A program made the translations under genes and the position numbers. Below, piece after piece: positions 9,716 through 22,883 of a DNA stretch of 58,770 nt. The stretch spans positions 1-58,770 of the forward strand of contig JAHLWZ010000762.1 of assembly GCA_020536535.1 (NCBI GenBank), written 5' to 3'. Below the pieces are notes generated by a model that saw only the letters and a list, made by a program, of their open reading frames with translations, was not told the origin of the DNA and searched no databases. The stretch's first letter is position 1, and each line of letters opens with the position of its first letter. Source of the DNA: Pelomyxa schiedti. Its lineage: Eukaryota > Evosea > Pelobiontida > Pelomyxidae.

Positions 9716-12210
9716 ACCTTGTTCCTTCACAACGTGGCCACATCCTCTTCCTCATCATCATGCTGTTGTAACTATTTCCAAGGGTTGTGACGTGGAACCA
9801 GGTACTTTGGAGTTGCTGCTTCAGCCGGTTACAAGTGTGGATACACTCACGAGCATGATTATTGCAAAACTTGTGATTCCCAACGCATTCCAGGAGTTGG
9901 CTGACGTTATACAAGGCGGGTGGTCGTCGCCTTATGTGGCTGGTGTTCTGGCTCGATGCGACGGTGCCTGGCCCACGCCAAGTGGAAAAGATTTCAATGG
10001 GATGGCAGCGCTATTTATGTTTGTTTTTTCTGAAGCAATCAAAGCGATTCCTGGGGGGAAATTTGTGCACTACTTCACTCCATTGAAAATGACTAGTAGT
10101 GACAAGGAGGACCTGCCTTTAGTTACTGAGATGGCTGGTGCCAATGGCATTCCTGTTCCTAGAGATTCTGTGGACTTGGATTCATTGGATCTGGGATGGC
10201 TCCCCAAACTTCAAGCCGCGAAGCTCTCTGTCAAGGATTTCCGTTACAAGTATGATGATGTGCGCAATGAGTTCGTTGACATTATTGAGGCGTTTTATCT
10301 TACACTGGCCCTTGCCCTTGAGGGACGAGTACTATCAGTCCCAGAACCAGAAAGCCCTTTGAAAACTAGTGCTACTAGTACCGTTCAACAGCAACCGGCA
10401 AGACCATCAAAATTAGCTCCAAAGCCACCTACCATTATTAACAATGCTCCCCGCATATCATTGCAGATGGAGACAATCCAGAGGGCAATGGCGGAATTAG
10501 CACAGGAAGAAGAAGAAGAAGAAGAAGATCTTCGCAAATGTAAAGCCGCGGAAAACACACAACAAACTACAGAACCTCATTCCATAACAACTGCCAGTGC
10601 AGAAGGATCGACCCATTCAACTACAGTGACATCAACAGAACAGCAACCACCCCTGCTAGAACAACTGCAACCATTTCTGATTCAGACAGCCGATGTTGAT
10701 CAAGTGTGCTCCTGGCTTGGATCTGTTGGTGCAGATGACGACTGTCTCAAGTCCATTAGGGTAAACAAACTGCGGGGGAGAACACTTGCCAATTGCACCA
10801 AAGAACAGCTGTGTAACCTTGGCTTTGCATTTGGAGATGCTGCTTTTGTTGTGGAAGAAGTACAATCGCACTTGGAGAGCCAGAGACAACCACAACAAAT
10901 CAGGTTCACTTGATTCAAATTCTTTTTCCTGTAAATAATGGTGCTATTTACCAGTACCGATATAGAGGCTACAAAAGACATGCAACCACAGCTAATGGGT
11001 CTCTCTTTTGAATTTCTTTGTCAAAGCTCACCCCATCTGCAGGAGCAAGATCCCTGTGCGAAATGAACTATAAGTGTTTCGCATTTATTGTTGGAAATGA
11101 AGCTTATGGGCAGTTTTCCCTCAGAAATACTATCAATGATGCGGACTCGGTTTCAAAGGTTACATTCTTTTTTGCAAACACACACACTCAATTCTTGCTG
11201 ACAGTTCTTGAGGACAACATGCCGGTTCGAAGTTGTTTGTCAAAAAAACATCCCCAATCTCCAAGAGTTTGCGACAAACCTGGAGTTATTTAAATCAACA
11301 CTGAAAGAACAAAAGAAGGCAGGAAACAAGGTCCATTTCGTTTCTTTCCTCCAATTCGCACTTACCCATTAATCAGGTTGCGAGTGTATTTTACTTTGCC
11401 GGACATGGCAGGCAGCTTAAAGGGCACAACTTCCTTCTTATGACCGCCACAGAATCGGCATTCACTGAAACCAAGTTTGACCTCCTGAAATACAATACTC
11501 CAATGCTCGGCGCCGTTCTGGACGGAATCCAGAAGCATTCTGACCTTACAATTGGGATACTCGACGCTTGCCGCGAAGCTGATCCCAACGACTCTGATGA
11601 ATTCCGGGTATTTCCCCAGAGTTCCGAATCGCTCACAATCATAAAAAAAGCCTCATGTGGGCCATTTGACTGACACAATAACAGACACGTGGATTTGGTC
11701 CAACTGGACAACGGCTAACAAAGGAGGATTTTCCAGCAGGATGCATTGTAATTTACCCAACAAGCCCCGGTTCCTATTCCCGTTTCATTTTTAAAAATTA
11801 ACAGCCCTTAAATAGGGAAGACAACATTGTATGCGTGTAAATTGCCAAACAGAAGAAACAATGGATTCTTCACTGGGTGCTTCCTTGAAGGTGGGTTCAT
11901 TTTGTTTCGCTTCTTCTGTGTGTTTTCCCATCTTGTGGCTGGCATTAATGTTGGGATGGAGTTTGGGTGCTGGTTAAGTGGGTTTTGTTTCTTGTTTTTT
12001 TTTTAAAATTTTTTGTTGTGTGTTGTGATCAAGCAAGTAGTTTGGGCTTACAGGTTAATGACAGGGGCCACAGAAATCACCAAAAATCAAGGCAAAGTGA
12101 AACGCAAAGCTGTTCTTCACCCAGCACTTTGGGCAAATGAACAAGGGACCAACCAACAGGAGTCATTTGCGGAAACCAAGTGCATTGTGAGTAGACAGGA
12201 GCAAACATAA
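9716..12210 (+). CDS. SAM domain plus caspase-like peptidase (C14), plus-strand copy
   Basis: Starts abruptly inside a domain shared with the minus-strand copy (PVPRDSVDLDSLDLGWLP near 10150-10210); the first in-frame ATG with similarity is at about 9856. A SAM-like domain spans about 10680-10890 (DVDQVCSWLGSVGADDDCL, ending VVEEVQSHL). After an intron the caspase fold begins: YKCFAFIVGNEAYGQ (about 11065), TTCRFEVVCQKN, then FYFAGHGRQLKGHNF with the catalytic His, and TIGILDACREADP with the catalytic Cys. Short introns at about 11159-11205 and 11325-11378, and after DEFR, reconstruct a continuous caspase up to NGFFTGCFLE near 11890. The last C-terminal exon of the paralogue (GEQSPW...RFALF) is not found; 12048-12210 holds an open but unrelated tail, so the 3' end is uncertain. 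Probable soluble protease of a death or stress pathway. Confidence 0.7.
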
Positions 12211-12578
12211 CTCATTGCCAACCATTCAGTGAATTTACATCCCAGAGGCCAAAGCAAGAGAGACAATGAGAAATTATGAAGGAAAGAAGCTCTATACTCG
12301 AGGAAAGAAATCAAAATGGAGTGAAACGAAAGCAAGCACAACGGACATTACCAAGCAATAATGGAATCATTGGCGGATTAACACTCATATTAACTTCAAA
12401 AAAAAAAAAATGCACCAAGCAGCAACGCACATACATATCCGCGATATCGACGCTGTCTCGGCACCATCAGCCCGTCAACTCAACGCACCATCCACGTACC
12501 AACGCCGCCGAGCGACGTGCGTTTTTACGAGTGACCGGCGATTTACCGCTAATTGAAAACATCGCTTATCGATAGCGC
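12211..12578. other. intergenic, no gene recognised
   Basis: A-rich, with a run of 12 A near 12400 and GC-rich motifs just before the ATG at 12579. Likely upstream region of the repeat-protein gene. Confidence 0.35.
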
Positions 12579-15166
12579 ATGACGAGTGGCTGCGTGAGTG
12601 TTTTGGAGGTGTCGCGAGTTGTGTGGGACTGGGTGTTGGTCCCGTGGGTCATCCCACAGTCCCACCACACCCTCATGTTCTTTCATTCTCATCATCACAA
12701 CAACAACGCGGAGGAGGACCTCTACGGGCTCGGACCCGAGTACTTCTTCCTCAACAGGACACCCAAGGACAAGCACACAGTGACTCTGTTGCGAGTGGCC
12801 GAGGCGATGTTCCCCCTCGCTGGGCTGGTCTGCCGGGCCCTCATGCGGGCCCGCGATGCCTCCCGCCGTTGGTTCCTCAGCTGTTGCGGGGAAGCCCAGG
12901 CACCCTCCTGCTGCCGCTGGCTCCTGGACCACTTCCCCCACGGCTCCCCCACCATCACAAGCGGCCCTCAGGGGGAAGAGGCGCTGGAGTGGAGGAGGCA
13001 GGGGTGGGGGAAGGAGTGCATGGCTGTGCTGACCGGGCTGTGCCGCGGGGGTCACCTGGACTCGGCCAGGAGGTTCGTGGACGAAGGGGCACCCTGGGGC
13101 TCGTTGCTGTGGCCTCGCAACAGGGCTCCTGCTGTCACTGGTGATTCCCGATGTCCTTCAGCAGCAAGAAATACCAGGGTTTCACCACTTCCCACTGCTT
13201 CTACTTGTGGTGAAACCCATAACTCCGGCAGCGCGAGTGGAAGGGGGTTTGTGTTTTATCCACTTCCCACTTGTTATCACAAGTATGATGATCGTAAAGC
13301 TGTTGGAAGTGGTGGCGACTTTACCGTTGGGAGGCTGGAGAGCGAATTCTGGGGTGATAAGGGTATCCCAGCACTCCTGGACATTGTGGCCAAACGAGGG
13401 CACCTCGACACCCTCAAGTGGGCATTTTCTCGCTTTGGCGGGACCGACGAGTCTTGGTTTCTGCTGATACGACTTCAATTTGCAGTCAAGGGGTTCCAGG
13501 TCGACACGGTTGTGTGGCTGGTAAACACAATCAATTCCACAGAGAGGTTGGCCCCCCGGCTGACGGAGTGGTGGTGGGTTGCACCTCGCCGTGCGTCTGA
13601 CATCAGGAGGCTCATTGAAACGCTTCCAGAGTTGCCATTTGATGTTGGTGGAATGGGATGGAGTGCAGTGAAATGCAAGGGATCAGCAGACGAGATCATC
13701 AAAGTGTGCGAGTGGCTGATGCAGCGGTTTCCGTCAGAGAAAATGGATTTCACCTACTCCAGGAACTGTGAAGTCCTCAAGTGGGCACTGGAAGGTGTGA
13801 ACCCTTCCCTTCTCGAACCCAGATTGGGGCGTATTCTTCATAATGTGGATGATGTTCAGTTTGCACAGTGGTTGTTGGAGAGAACAACCCCAACCTGTGA
13901 CGATTTCATGAGTGTATGCACGCACAGAAAGGACAACGTGGACATTGCCAAATTGGTGTTTGGAAGAATCACTATCAGTTCTAGGGATATCCTTATTGCT
14001 CTGTACTCAGCACTTGGATACGATAACTCACGCATTGCACAGTGGCTTGAGGAGTGCTTCTTCAGTCTCACTAAAACAACGCCAACTCTTTCCCTGAGAA
14101 AGCTTTTGGAAAAGAATGAATTTGACGTGCCAGACGTGACCGACTTCCTTCGATGTAGACCATTGTTCAACTGGGCCATGCAGCATTTAGGGGATGTGGG
14201 CTGCAGCATCCCAGAGAGCGAAGTTGTTGACTGGCTGCAGGACATTTCCGCTTCCTCAGACCCTGAAACATCCCACCTGGACAGAGACACCAGGGACCTG
14301 GCGTTTTTTATGATTGAGAAGTTCAGGCCACATTTGGGGGACTGGTTCTCATTCCCGATTTATCTAGAGGAGGCAATGGCAGATGATGACCTCCTTCAAG
14401 TCAAAAAGACTGTGCACCTTGCTGAAACTCAAGTTGGTGGGCTGGTTCCCTCTGATGTTCTGGGTCTGTTAACTTGCACACACCCCAGCAAAGTGGTCAA
14501 GTGGCTGATTTCACATTTCAACTTGGAAAAGGAAATGACCTCAAAACAGAAGGGGGAGATTCTGACTTCCTTGATTTCAAGTAATAAGTGTAGTTGCGCA
14601 CAGTGGTTTGCCAACAAGGTCTCTGGCACTACAGAAGGTTTTTCCAATGGAGTACGTTCCATTCACCTGCTGCAAAAAACAAAACAGCCACTAACCTCAG
14701 AAAAAAGGTTTTCGAGCTGCAGCCGTTTTGCCCCATAGGAATGGATTTTGCAGGCTGGAGTTTGATGTTAAGAATGTTCCCAACCATCACCAAAGAAGCT
14801 GTCATTGACCACTTCTTGGACACCATTGCACAGTCACCACTCCTGGTGCTGTGGCCTGATATCGTTGCGAATGAAGAATATCTCACAGCTGCAAAGAATT
14901 GGGACAAGTGGGAAACCATTTGGTGGTTGCAGGACCAAGGTCTCCTCCCAGAGACAACAACAACCCCAAACACAGACAACGACCACGACAATGACCAAGA
15001 CACTGAGGTTCACAGTGGCCTCTTTTTTGACCCTGACCCTGAGGATTACATTGGTGTCTTTGACCATGACCCTGCAACTGACACTGACCCAGACTCTGAA
15101 GATCAAGGTCTCCTCCCAAAGACAACAACCCCAAACACAGATGACAACTGGGGGGAATTTACGTAA
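12579..15166 (+). CDS. WLxxxF-type helical repeat protein (ankyrin-like), plus-strand copy
   Basis: One long frame from ATG 12579 (MTSGCVSVLEVSRVVWDW) to 14738, then a frame or intron change and a second open part to the TAA at 15164. The protein is built from repeats of about 30 residues with signatures such as FAQWLLERTTPTCDD, IAQWLEECFF and VVKWLISHFNLEK, typical of large ankyrin-like repeat families in amoebae. The start aligns with the minus-strand paralogue (VRVSRLVWDCAV). An intron from 14651 to 14700 (GTACGT to CTCAG) is suggested by the paralogue, which has an intron at the same place, but phases differ by one base beside an A6 run. The tail after 14930 is Thr/Asp/Pro-rich and contains two near-identical DQGLLP(E/K)TTT segments. 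Likely a scaffold or binding protein. Confidence 0.7.
14934..15140 (+). repeat. internal duplication in the C-terminal tail
   Basis: The segment coding DQGLLPETTTTPNTD (about 14935) recurs as DQGLLPKTTTPNTD (about 15105), separated by an Asp-rich stretch. Local duplication in a disordered tail. Confidence 0.7.
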
Positions 15167-15885
15167 GCATTAGAAACTACTGGAATTTAGAAAAGAGGTG
15201 ACCACCTCATACCGGGGCAATGAGAAAAACAGAATTTTTTTGTGAGCAAGGCAGCGTGAAGCGGCCCCGTTTTGCCGGGATTTGTTGATGTTTTGTGCCG
15301 CGGGCGGTTGCCGCGGCGGCAGCGCGGTGTGTGTGTTGAATCGGGTCTCACCACGGCTGCGCGGCCTTGACATAAATGGCATGTCCGGGGTTGTGGAGAC
15401 GGTGCAGTGACTTTGTTCACTACCATCAAAAAAATCGCTGCTACGAGGGGAGATCACCAGTGGTGAAGAGGAACAAGCGGTACCCGCCTTGTGTCGTCTA
15501 TAATTAAATCATCAGTTTTCTCCTCCCTCCAATCCATCTTCCGCCTGGGCTACCACACATTGCCCAGCAACAGGAGGTCTACTCCAATCGACAGACTTAG
15601 ATTTCGCCAACCAGAGATGGTTGGTGAGACACTTCCGATTTTTACTGGCCCATGGAGATGGTAAAAGGGGGGAGAGTGGTAGAGAAGGGGGGAAGGGTCG
15701 AGTCAGAAATTGTTGGTACCACATTCACTGAAACTGAAGCGCACCAGTGTTGGCGGGCCCAGTGGAATGGGCAAGGAATGAGAGGAGAACGCGGCCAAAG
15801 TTTGGCCAATGAACAGCACTCTGGGCTGGTTCAGAAGGAGGGAAGGAGGCGACGAGGAACTCTCAGGAGAGTGTTGGGATAGAAC
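15167..15885. other. intergenic, no gene supported
   Basis: Short open stretches on both strands but none with recognisable domain or splice logic. The right part (15650-15880) is purine-rich and may be the decayed N-terminus of the following pseudogene. Confidence 0.35.
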
Positions 15886-17650
15886 TGGACATCACCACGT
15901 ACGACGATTGCGGGCACCACGACGACGATTTCCCCGGCTTTGTTGACAACCAGGATCACCACATGTGCCGTAGGATCAAAGAATGGCGCAGATCTTACGA
16001 CGATATCAGGCTCTCACGCGAAAACTTCGTGAAGGCGTCGCACGTGCACCTTCCAAGACGACCTGCTCGATGTTCTGGCCAAAGCAGACCGCTGCATCTC
16101 GGTGCTGCTCGAGGCAAGTAAACGGACCCCGGAGTCCATGGCGCTGAAGCTCCTGGTCAGTCCTCTGCTTATTAGCGAGCCGGGGAGGGGCCTGTCTTCC
16201 GCCGTCGCGCGTCGTTGCGTTCGCGGCTTCGCGATGTATGTACATGCACGAGATTGGGCACGGCCCCGCGGAGATGTGGGCGATGCTGAGCGGCACGATG
16301 AAGGAGATTGTGGGAGTTGGTGCGACTGCTGGCATGGGCGACGTCGGGAGGCGGCACTTTGACTTGATGGCATGCGCCTGCGCACAGCAGATTGCAGATT
16401 CGTTGATTTCCGAGTTTGAGGTGATGAATGACATGGTGCCTGTGTGCGTTGGGCCGTTCATCGGAAGGTTGTTTAGATGGCTTCAAGGGATCACGTTCAG
16501 GGCCCAGACTTGACAGCGTTGAACCGCTCAATGTTCATTTTGAAGAGGTTGATGTGGGTTCCAAACTGCAGGCATTTGTTCGTTCCATTTGAAAACCAAC
16601 TGCACGTGATTGTCAACAAGGCATCGGGAAATTCACAGAAAGGAATGCTCGCGTGTTGCATGAACCTTGTCTCGATGCTGCCACAGTTTGTTCATGACCT
16701 CTGTGATTCATTTGTGTTGAAGCTGGATGGTGTCACTGATTGCACAGTGGCGAGGAACCTTCTGAGCTGGGTGAACGGATGGGTTTTTTCCTCTTCAGGC
16801 TCCAAATGGTACTATCACTAATGCTGCTGGGTTTCTCAAGAGCAATGTCACGGCTCGAATCACCGGCTGTGTACTCTGGTTCTGTGAGAGGATTTCTTTG
16901 CGGGAAGTCAACCTTGACAGGCTCGTCTGGCTCCTTGAGAACTGTCTGTCAAAGTTGAACATGTTGTGCTCTGCGGATCCTCCGAATGGACACAGGGTTG
17001 TCCTCCAGTTCGTCAAGGACAACATTGAAAGAAACAACCTCTTCCTCAAGTCTGTTTCAGCATTGATGATCGTCCCAGTGATTGTCACAGGAGGCACAGT
17101 TGATGAGAATCCCGTGACCTTGTTGTGCCCTTTCTTCCAAAGACCGTTTTCTTGGGGCAGCAGCAGAAGTTTCTTGTTCTTCATCTTGATTGCTTTGAGT
17201 TGGAGTTTGTTGCGCCATGAAATTTGCATTTGCCTTCGTGAAAAGAGGAAGATTTCTGATTCGAACAGCACAGAACTTCAACATCTGAAACAGCAACCCA
17301 TCATTCCCGTTCCTGTGCCTTTCCAGTGCCTTCTCAAACAAACATTCAACTGAACTCGTGGAGGTCAACATGTGAAACACTTTCTTCAATGAGAACTGGT
17401 GGGGAACCATCAGAGCATGCAAGCATGAGTGCCTTCATCACGATACAAGGTGCACGTTCTCAGGACTGTTCTCCTCTGTTGGCTCCACAGTGCATCGTCA
17501 TCAGACACTCAACAGCAGTCACCTTCGTCGTCGTCGTCGTAGTCGTAGTCGTAGTCGTCATCATCAAAAGGGTATTTCATTGGGAGGTTGTCACCAAACA
17601 CCATCTACTTCATCCTTTCCTTCCTCTCACCTGCCCACTGGTTGCCATGA
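15886..17650 (+). pseudogene. decayed copy of the family A gene (intact copy at 40.1-43.2 kb)
   Basis: Segments match the intact family A protein in order but in changing frames: HFDLMACACAQQIADSLI (16360), LKRLMWVPNCRHLFVPFENQ (16540), LLSWVNGW (16760), then SALMIVPVIVTGGT (17060) and finally IGRLSPNTIYFILSFLSP ending HWLP and a TGA at 17648. Several one-base shifts and at least one deletion (after VDEN, about 17115) interrupt it. The intact gene has no introns in these places, so the breaks are lesions or sequence errors. The deletion of coding sequence between about 17115 and 17440 argues for true decay. Confidence 0.8.
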
Positions 17651-20590
17651 AAAAATCTGTTCCTCTTTTTGTTGAAAAATAAAAGTGGCTCCTTCATCTC
17701 TTCAGGCACACCACTGAAAACGTGGTATTCAGTTTGTTTAGCCTTTGAATGGAACAGCGAGCTGAGACGCACTGTAGATAACCAGGAGCCAGTGTAACAT
17801 GTCTTCAGAAAACGAAGTTACTGGAAGGAGAGCAATGCTAATCCTCAGAAACATTGGATAATATAACGAAGGTGAAAGGCCAGTAGCACCATCATTAGTG
17901 CCCTCCCGGATAGATCGTCATAAAAAATACTTCCGTTTCGATCCGCTTCTCTTGGTATTGGAGGACTGCTTTGAAGAAATTGTTTTTGGCATGCAAAATT
18001 CAAGAGGATAAAATGCAGGCAGAAAATATGTCCTGATCCAGTTGTGGAGTGGAAGATAAAACCTTGGATCCCTTGAAGCCAAGCATTTACTGAGTGCTTC
18101 TACTTGGACATCAATACTGTTGTTTCCATCTGGACCAGCTGAGAGTGAGAAGCTGGTGCTCCTTCGTGTGTTCAGGAACACTGAAAACGTGATAATTTGA
18201 AGAGAACAAAATAGCCATTCCCTGTCTCCACTCCTTGAACCTACAGTAAATCAAAGGACCTGCCTGTCTTTCACTCTATTATTGGGTCTATGTGTTTCTC
18301 CACACCATCAGGTTCTTCTATGTCGGCTGCCTCTCAATATTGGCATCAGCTCGGGGGTTGTGAAGTAATTCCAATGGGCTTCCTGGTGTCCTGATTTCAC
18401 AACCCAGGGAAATAGTCGGGCACTCAATGTGACGGTGATTCAGATGCTGTCACCAGAAGAAATTAATATATTGGCAGGAGCTTCGAAACGATGTCGAGAT
18501 GGCTGATTCCTCCGCAGTGAGTCAAGTAAGAACAATTTCCGGCTCTTTTCTTGGAAAAGAAAAGGTCTCTCGGCTACTGGAAAATATTTCGATTCGGAAT
18601 TATAGGAGATCGTCATGCCGTTGGTATTTCTGTGTCCCAGGGGCCGATGTGTGACTAGCTATCAAGGATCCATAACACCAAGAAACAAAAACGAACCTGA
18701 CGCGTGTGACTTTTATTGTTTGGCTGAAGGCTCTGTAACCTCTTATTTCTATCTCTCTGGTTGTGCATCCTGTGCACCCTCTTTGGAGCCAATCCCATCA
18801 TCAATTTCTCATTTGCATAGGCAGTGTCCAAATGGCTTTCCTGCTGGACATGCTCGATAATCTTAATATCTCAACTCATTCACGAAGTGCCCTGTGCCCT
18901 GCTCCCACTTGCGTGTTCCATGTTTCATTGTGGGTGCTGGGGTACATGGTGATCTCTGATTTTCTACAAGTGACCAACGCGGCCACATCATCCCTGATGT
19001 TTTATCCTTTGATCAACAGGCTAATGCATGGGCGTGGCAGCAATAAGGAGGATGTGACTAGACTATCCTGGAGTGCCTCATTTTCATTGTCAAAGTGATG
19101 TTGAGAGAATGAGCAAGAGTTCATAACCTGGTATGTGAGCCCCAGTCCTCTTTCTTTTTGTTTACTCAATTAACTTGATGTGATGTTGTCTTAAGTGAAG
19201 AGCATGTGGAGCTTCCTGGCTTTTTGCAGACACAGCCCAAGCCCTGCATAATATGTGTCTGCCAAGTTGACCCACATCAAAACACCTCCTATCACTGGAG
19301 GGTGTGAAGTAGGACAAGGAAGCTGACACCCTTGTGGTAGCCATGGTGACACTGTTTGTAGAAACTGGCAGTTTTGCCACCGATTTAACAGATTAAATGC
19401 TCTCGACTTGGAATTACGGGACTTCCTCATCTTGCAGGCACATCTGTGTCATAAAACTGGGAGATTCATGCATATTTTCAGCTGTTATTCAATGGGAAAC
19501 CATCCAAGCCAAGCTTGAAACGTCATCCAACATTTAACTCTTTCGCAGTAGAGGCATGGGATTGATGCAGCTTATCTCTCTCATATTCTGTGAGCGATGG
19601 AGGCTAATCAACAATTAGTTTGGTTGTTCAGTCCCCTCAAAATGAATGGAGATTTTGATGCATGGGAAAAATAAGAGACCTGCCCATATTGAAACTGTGA
19701 AAAGGTGGGTCTTGAACTTTGGTCCTTCATAAAAAAGCATGCACCTCCTATTCATTTCCTGTGTGAGCCAGCATCCAGACATCAAATGCTACATAACCCT
19801 GGGTCCCATGAATGTATGGTAGGAAGTCGGAGGTGCCCTCCTAATATGAGCCTGCCCCCATTTACAAGATACAATGCCACTTTCCATTGTAGGAACTCAA
19901 AAGGCTGAGGAGGAAAAATTCGTTTTGGGGAAACTTCCTGAAGATATCATCCAACGTAGTTGATATTACACATCTCCAGTGCAATTGCGCAGCACAAGCC
20001 CAAAGAGGCTGTGAGCACTGCAGCAGAGGATCAAAATAAGGGCTCCACAAAGGTTGGAATTGTATGTTCTCACATCATCACGAGAAACAACTCCACCAGA
20101 AAAAGCCAATTCTTTTTTGCAGTAGAGCATGGAGTTGAAAAAAGCGTTGGAACTGCAGAAAATCATTGGGGCTTAAAATAAAAACATGTTCCACTTTGAA
20201 TTATGATGGTGTGAAATCGTATCATGCTGAAGTCCTGTGAATTCTGCCTGATTTGGAATTGAACAATACACACCCCACCAGGAAAACACACAAGATACAT
20301 CACATTCTCCATACATAAAATCTTCAGCAACTGGGCAAGTGTGAGGATCCAGCAACACCACCAACATCAAACAGGTCCGGCAGATGGAGGAGGTTCTTGG
20401 AGCTTGTCATGGGAAGAAATCAGGACCTGCGAGCCAATCAAACAGCTGATGAATGTAACCCAGGGATGGTGCTGTAATGGCAATGGCCAGCCCCCAGGGG
20501 ATTTGATTCACCAGCACCTAGAATGACAGCAGTTCCAGTTCCAATTTTCACCAATGTTGGTTCTCAGGAATGGCATTGTGACACTTTCAT

Positions 20591-20630
20591 TTAAGAGATA
20601 GAAATGCAATCCATTTTTCATTATGGGTGG
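20591..20630 (-). repeat. dispersed repeat core, copy 1
   Basis: Core of about 40 bases: AAGAGATAGAAATGCAATCC followed by a T-rich ATTATGGGTGG. Related to copies at 38553-38595 and 39229-39270; read on the minus strand the better copies encode THNEKWIAFLSF-like text. Confidence 0.65.
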
Positions 20631-21770
20631 CTTGCTTGACAAGGAATCTGAACAGTCAGGGGGAACAAGGCAGTAGATTTTTAAACAGAAAATCCAAGAC
20701 CACAGATCGGCAGAGGTATGTTAATTGGAAGGGAACAAAAAAACGAAATTAATTGCAGCATCTGAAGCCATTTAAAAGATGAAAACCCGATCACTTTCGG
20801 TATTCAGAAGCGATAATGATATACAAAGTTGCAGGAAAGTGATGAAAAACGGCTGGATCAGGAGTTGGTGACAGGCTAAAGTCTGGATCCAGTGGGAGTG
20901 TTTGAGCAGCTAGTTACTCTGATGACATAGTTTACAGTTTTGGAGTTTCTGATTGGTGCTTCTCTGGCTGTGGCAAAGCATAGTTCACATCTTCACAGAG
21001 ATATGGCACTTTGTTCAGTCATCTGAGCCATGAAAAGGGAATGCTTTTTGTGACACTTGGATTCTGCTGGATTTCTTGCTCAAACTCTTTTCCATTATAC
21101 CTGGCTCGAGAAGAAGAATCGCACTGGAGAGTAGAGAAGAGACATGATAACTCCACCAATCCGTTCACACCGGGAGAGGCTCAGTTCCGAGGAAAAACGC
21201 AACCAAAGGTCAGGCCTTGAAGAAGAACCGCAACTGTTCGCTGTTCACATGACATGAAATTGGCTGCAAAGTATTTCGGATGTCCAATACCCGATAACGA
21301 TTAGAAATGAAAAAGCGGAGTCCGTTGTTGTTGTTGGCGACACCTGCGAATAAAATGACCAACGTACCGGTCGCTGTTGCCTACGGTAACGAATTTAAGT
21401 CTCTTGATACTCACCTTTTTTTTTACCTTTGGTGGATCTGCGATTGTTCTGGGTGTCGATTCATCAAGCTGGTTGGTGATGTGGGTGAAAAAAGGACCAC
21501 TGGTTATGAAGTTAATACTCCATAACGCATGTTTTTTTGTAATCCTTTCTTCCCGGCCTGCCAATTTGAATTCTACCACTGTTCCTTGCTGAGCAAGGTT
21601 CTTCTTTTGAGTTTCCCCCAAAAAACATAAGACAAAAATTTACTAAATAGCAGAAGTACAAGCCTCTTAATGTCGGAACATAAATTTCGAACTGACTTGC
21701 ATGAGGGAGGTTACCATGAGCGAACAGAAGTGATGGTTCTTCTTCAACACTTTATTTAAAACTCCGTCAT

Positions 21771-21822
21771 CGGCCGTCAACACCCACAATGAAACATGAA
21801 CGGATCATGTTTTTATCTTTAA
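21771..21822 (+). repeat. dispersed repeat core, copy 2 (inverted)
   Basis: CGGCCGTCAACACCCACAAT then GAAA and, after a gap, a TTTTTATCTTT stretch. It matches the 32381-32427 copy over the first 25 bases with one mismatch and is the reverse orientation of copies 1, 4 and 5. Confidence 0.65.
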
Positions 21823-22365
21823 ATGGAAGTGGAACACAAGGCAATACCAGATGATTTGCATTGAAACTGTTCCGTTTGGGAATAGAAGAACATACCGTCG
21901 AACAGCCACTTCTGTACACGCACTGGCCGATCTTCCAAGTTAACTCTATTCCCGAACTGGGGACTTGGATTTTTTTTTTATCCTTTGTCCTGGCAGTTTC
22001 TGGAGGGAGTCTGGGATGGCTAACTCTTACCCTACCAACACGCCGATTCTGTATTTTTAGAGTGCCGGATTGGCTTTTTCCTTCTCGACAACGACTACGG
22101 CCAGCCCCCACGTTTGGACCGGCAACGTCGTGCGTAGTGGGCGCATCCGTGCTCAACACCTTGTAGATCTCCTGGATAAAAACGTGCAGCTCTTTATCGG
22201 CGATGCTTGAGTCTCAGAATCCTCCTCCTCGCCCTGCTTCTGAGAATTGTACCGGAAAGGTTCCAGCACCAAGTTTGAGGCTCCCACCCACAGGCATATT
22301 TCTGGCCCATGTATTCCTATCCAAAAGAAAAAAATCTCAGTGGGGGCCAATACTTGATCCCAGAT

Positions 22366-22869
22366 TCATGTGTCCGGCGCACCGAGTTTGAGGATCCCTC
22401 CTGGCAATTCAACCAAGTATGATAAGTGAATGCCAATACAGGTGAGACTGCAGTCCATTTTTGGGTGAAAAGCCATGTGTGATGCCCTCCTTAAAGGTGG
22501 CTGTGGCTTGTATATTAACAGGGTTTCTGTCAGACTGTTTGGCTCCAAATAAGCAAAGAAGATCCAATACAACCGAAGTACATTGCTACGGCTCTTGCCC
22601 AAAAATGTGCGTAACTCCTGAGTCAAGGAGTCTACATGAATGTTAACAAGTGACGGCACTACACATATCTTCCAATCATGCACTGGCAGCAATGTTATGC
22701 GAGCATCATAAATGCGAACTAGGGTAAACTTACAGAAGTTGCTTCCAGAGAAACAGAGGCACGAAAATAGCAAATCATGCACAGTCACAGTGCCATTTTT
22801 TTCTTTTTTAAGTTGCTGCTGTGTGGCATAGATGTCTAGTGAGGCCAGAATAACCCCTGTGGAGATCAT
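22366..22869 (-). CDS. possible hypothetical protein, 167 aa
   Basis: An open frame from an ATG at 22869 (MISTGVILASLD) down to 22366 with varied, non-repetitive composition (for example LLPVHDWKICVVPSL, LRLYWIFFAYLEP). Frame-open sequence also continues upstream over a mirrored copy of the neighbouring promoter. No domain recognised. It is divergent to the ankyrin-kinase gene. It could be a chance ORF; the composition is what makes me list it. Confidence 0.35.
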   Translation of the reverse strand: MISTGVILASLDIYATQQQLKKEKNGTVTVHDLLFSCLCFSGSNFCKFTLVRIYDARITLLPVHDWKICVVPSLVNIHVDSLTQELRTFLGKSRSNVLRLYWIFFAYLEPNSLTETLLIYKPQPPLRRASHMAFHPKMDCSLTCIGIHLSYLVELPGGILKLGAPDT

Positions 22870-22883
22870 TCCCGAAAAAAAAA

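Larger units (their letters stand above)
17651..22365. other. 4.7-kb gene-poor region with dispersed repeat relics
   Basis: Dozens of short ORFs, none with a recognisable domain or a convincing exon chain. Two copies of a dispersed repeat (20591-20630 and, inverted, 21771-21822) lie here and recur at 32.4, 38.6 and 39.2 kb. The rest is probably decayed copies of the same family, too degraded for me to align by eye. Confidence 0.45.

Noticed and set aside
17530-17566. GTCGTA/GTC repeat as a possible regulatory array
   Set aside because: A simple trinucleotide microsatellite inside the family A pseudogene; nothing else supports a function.
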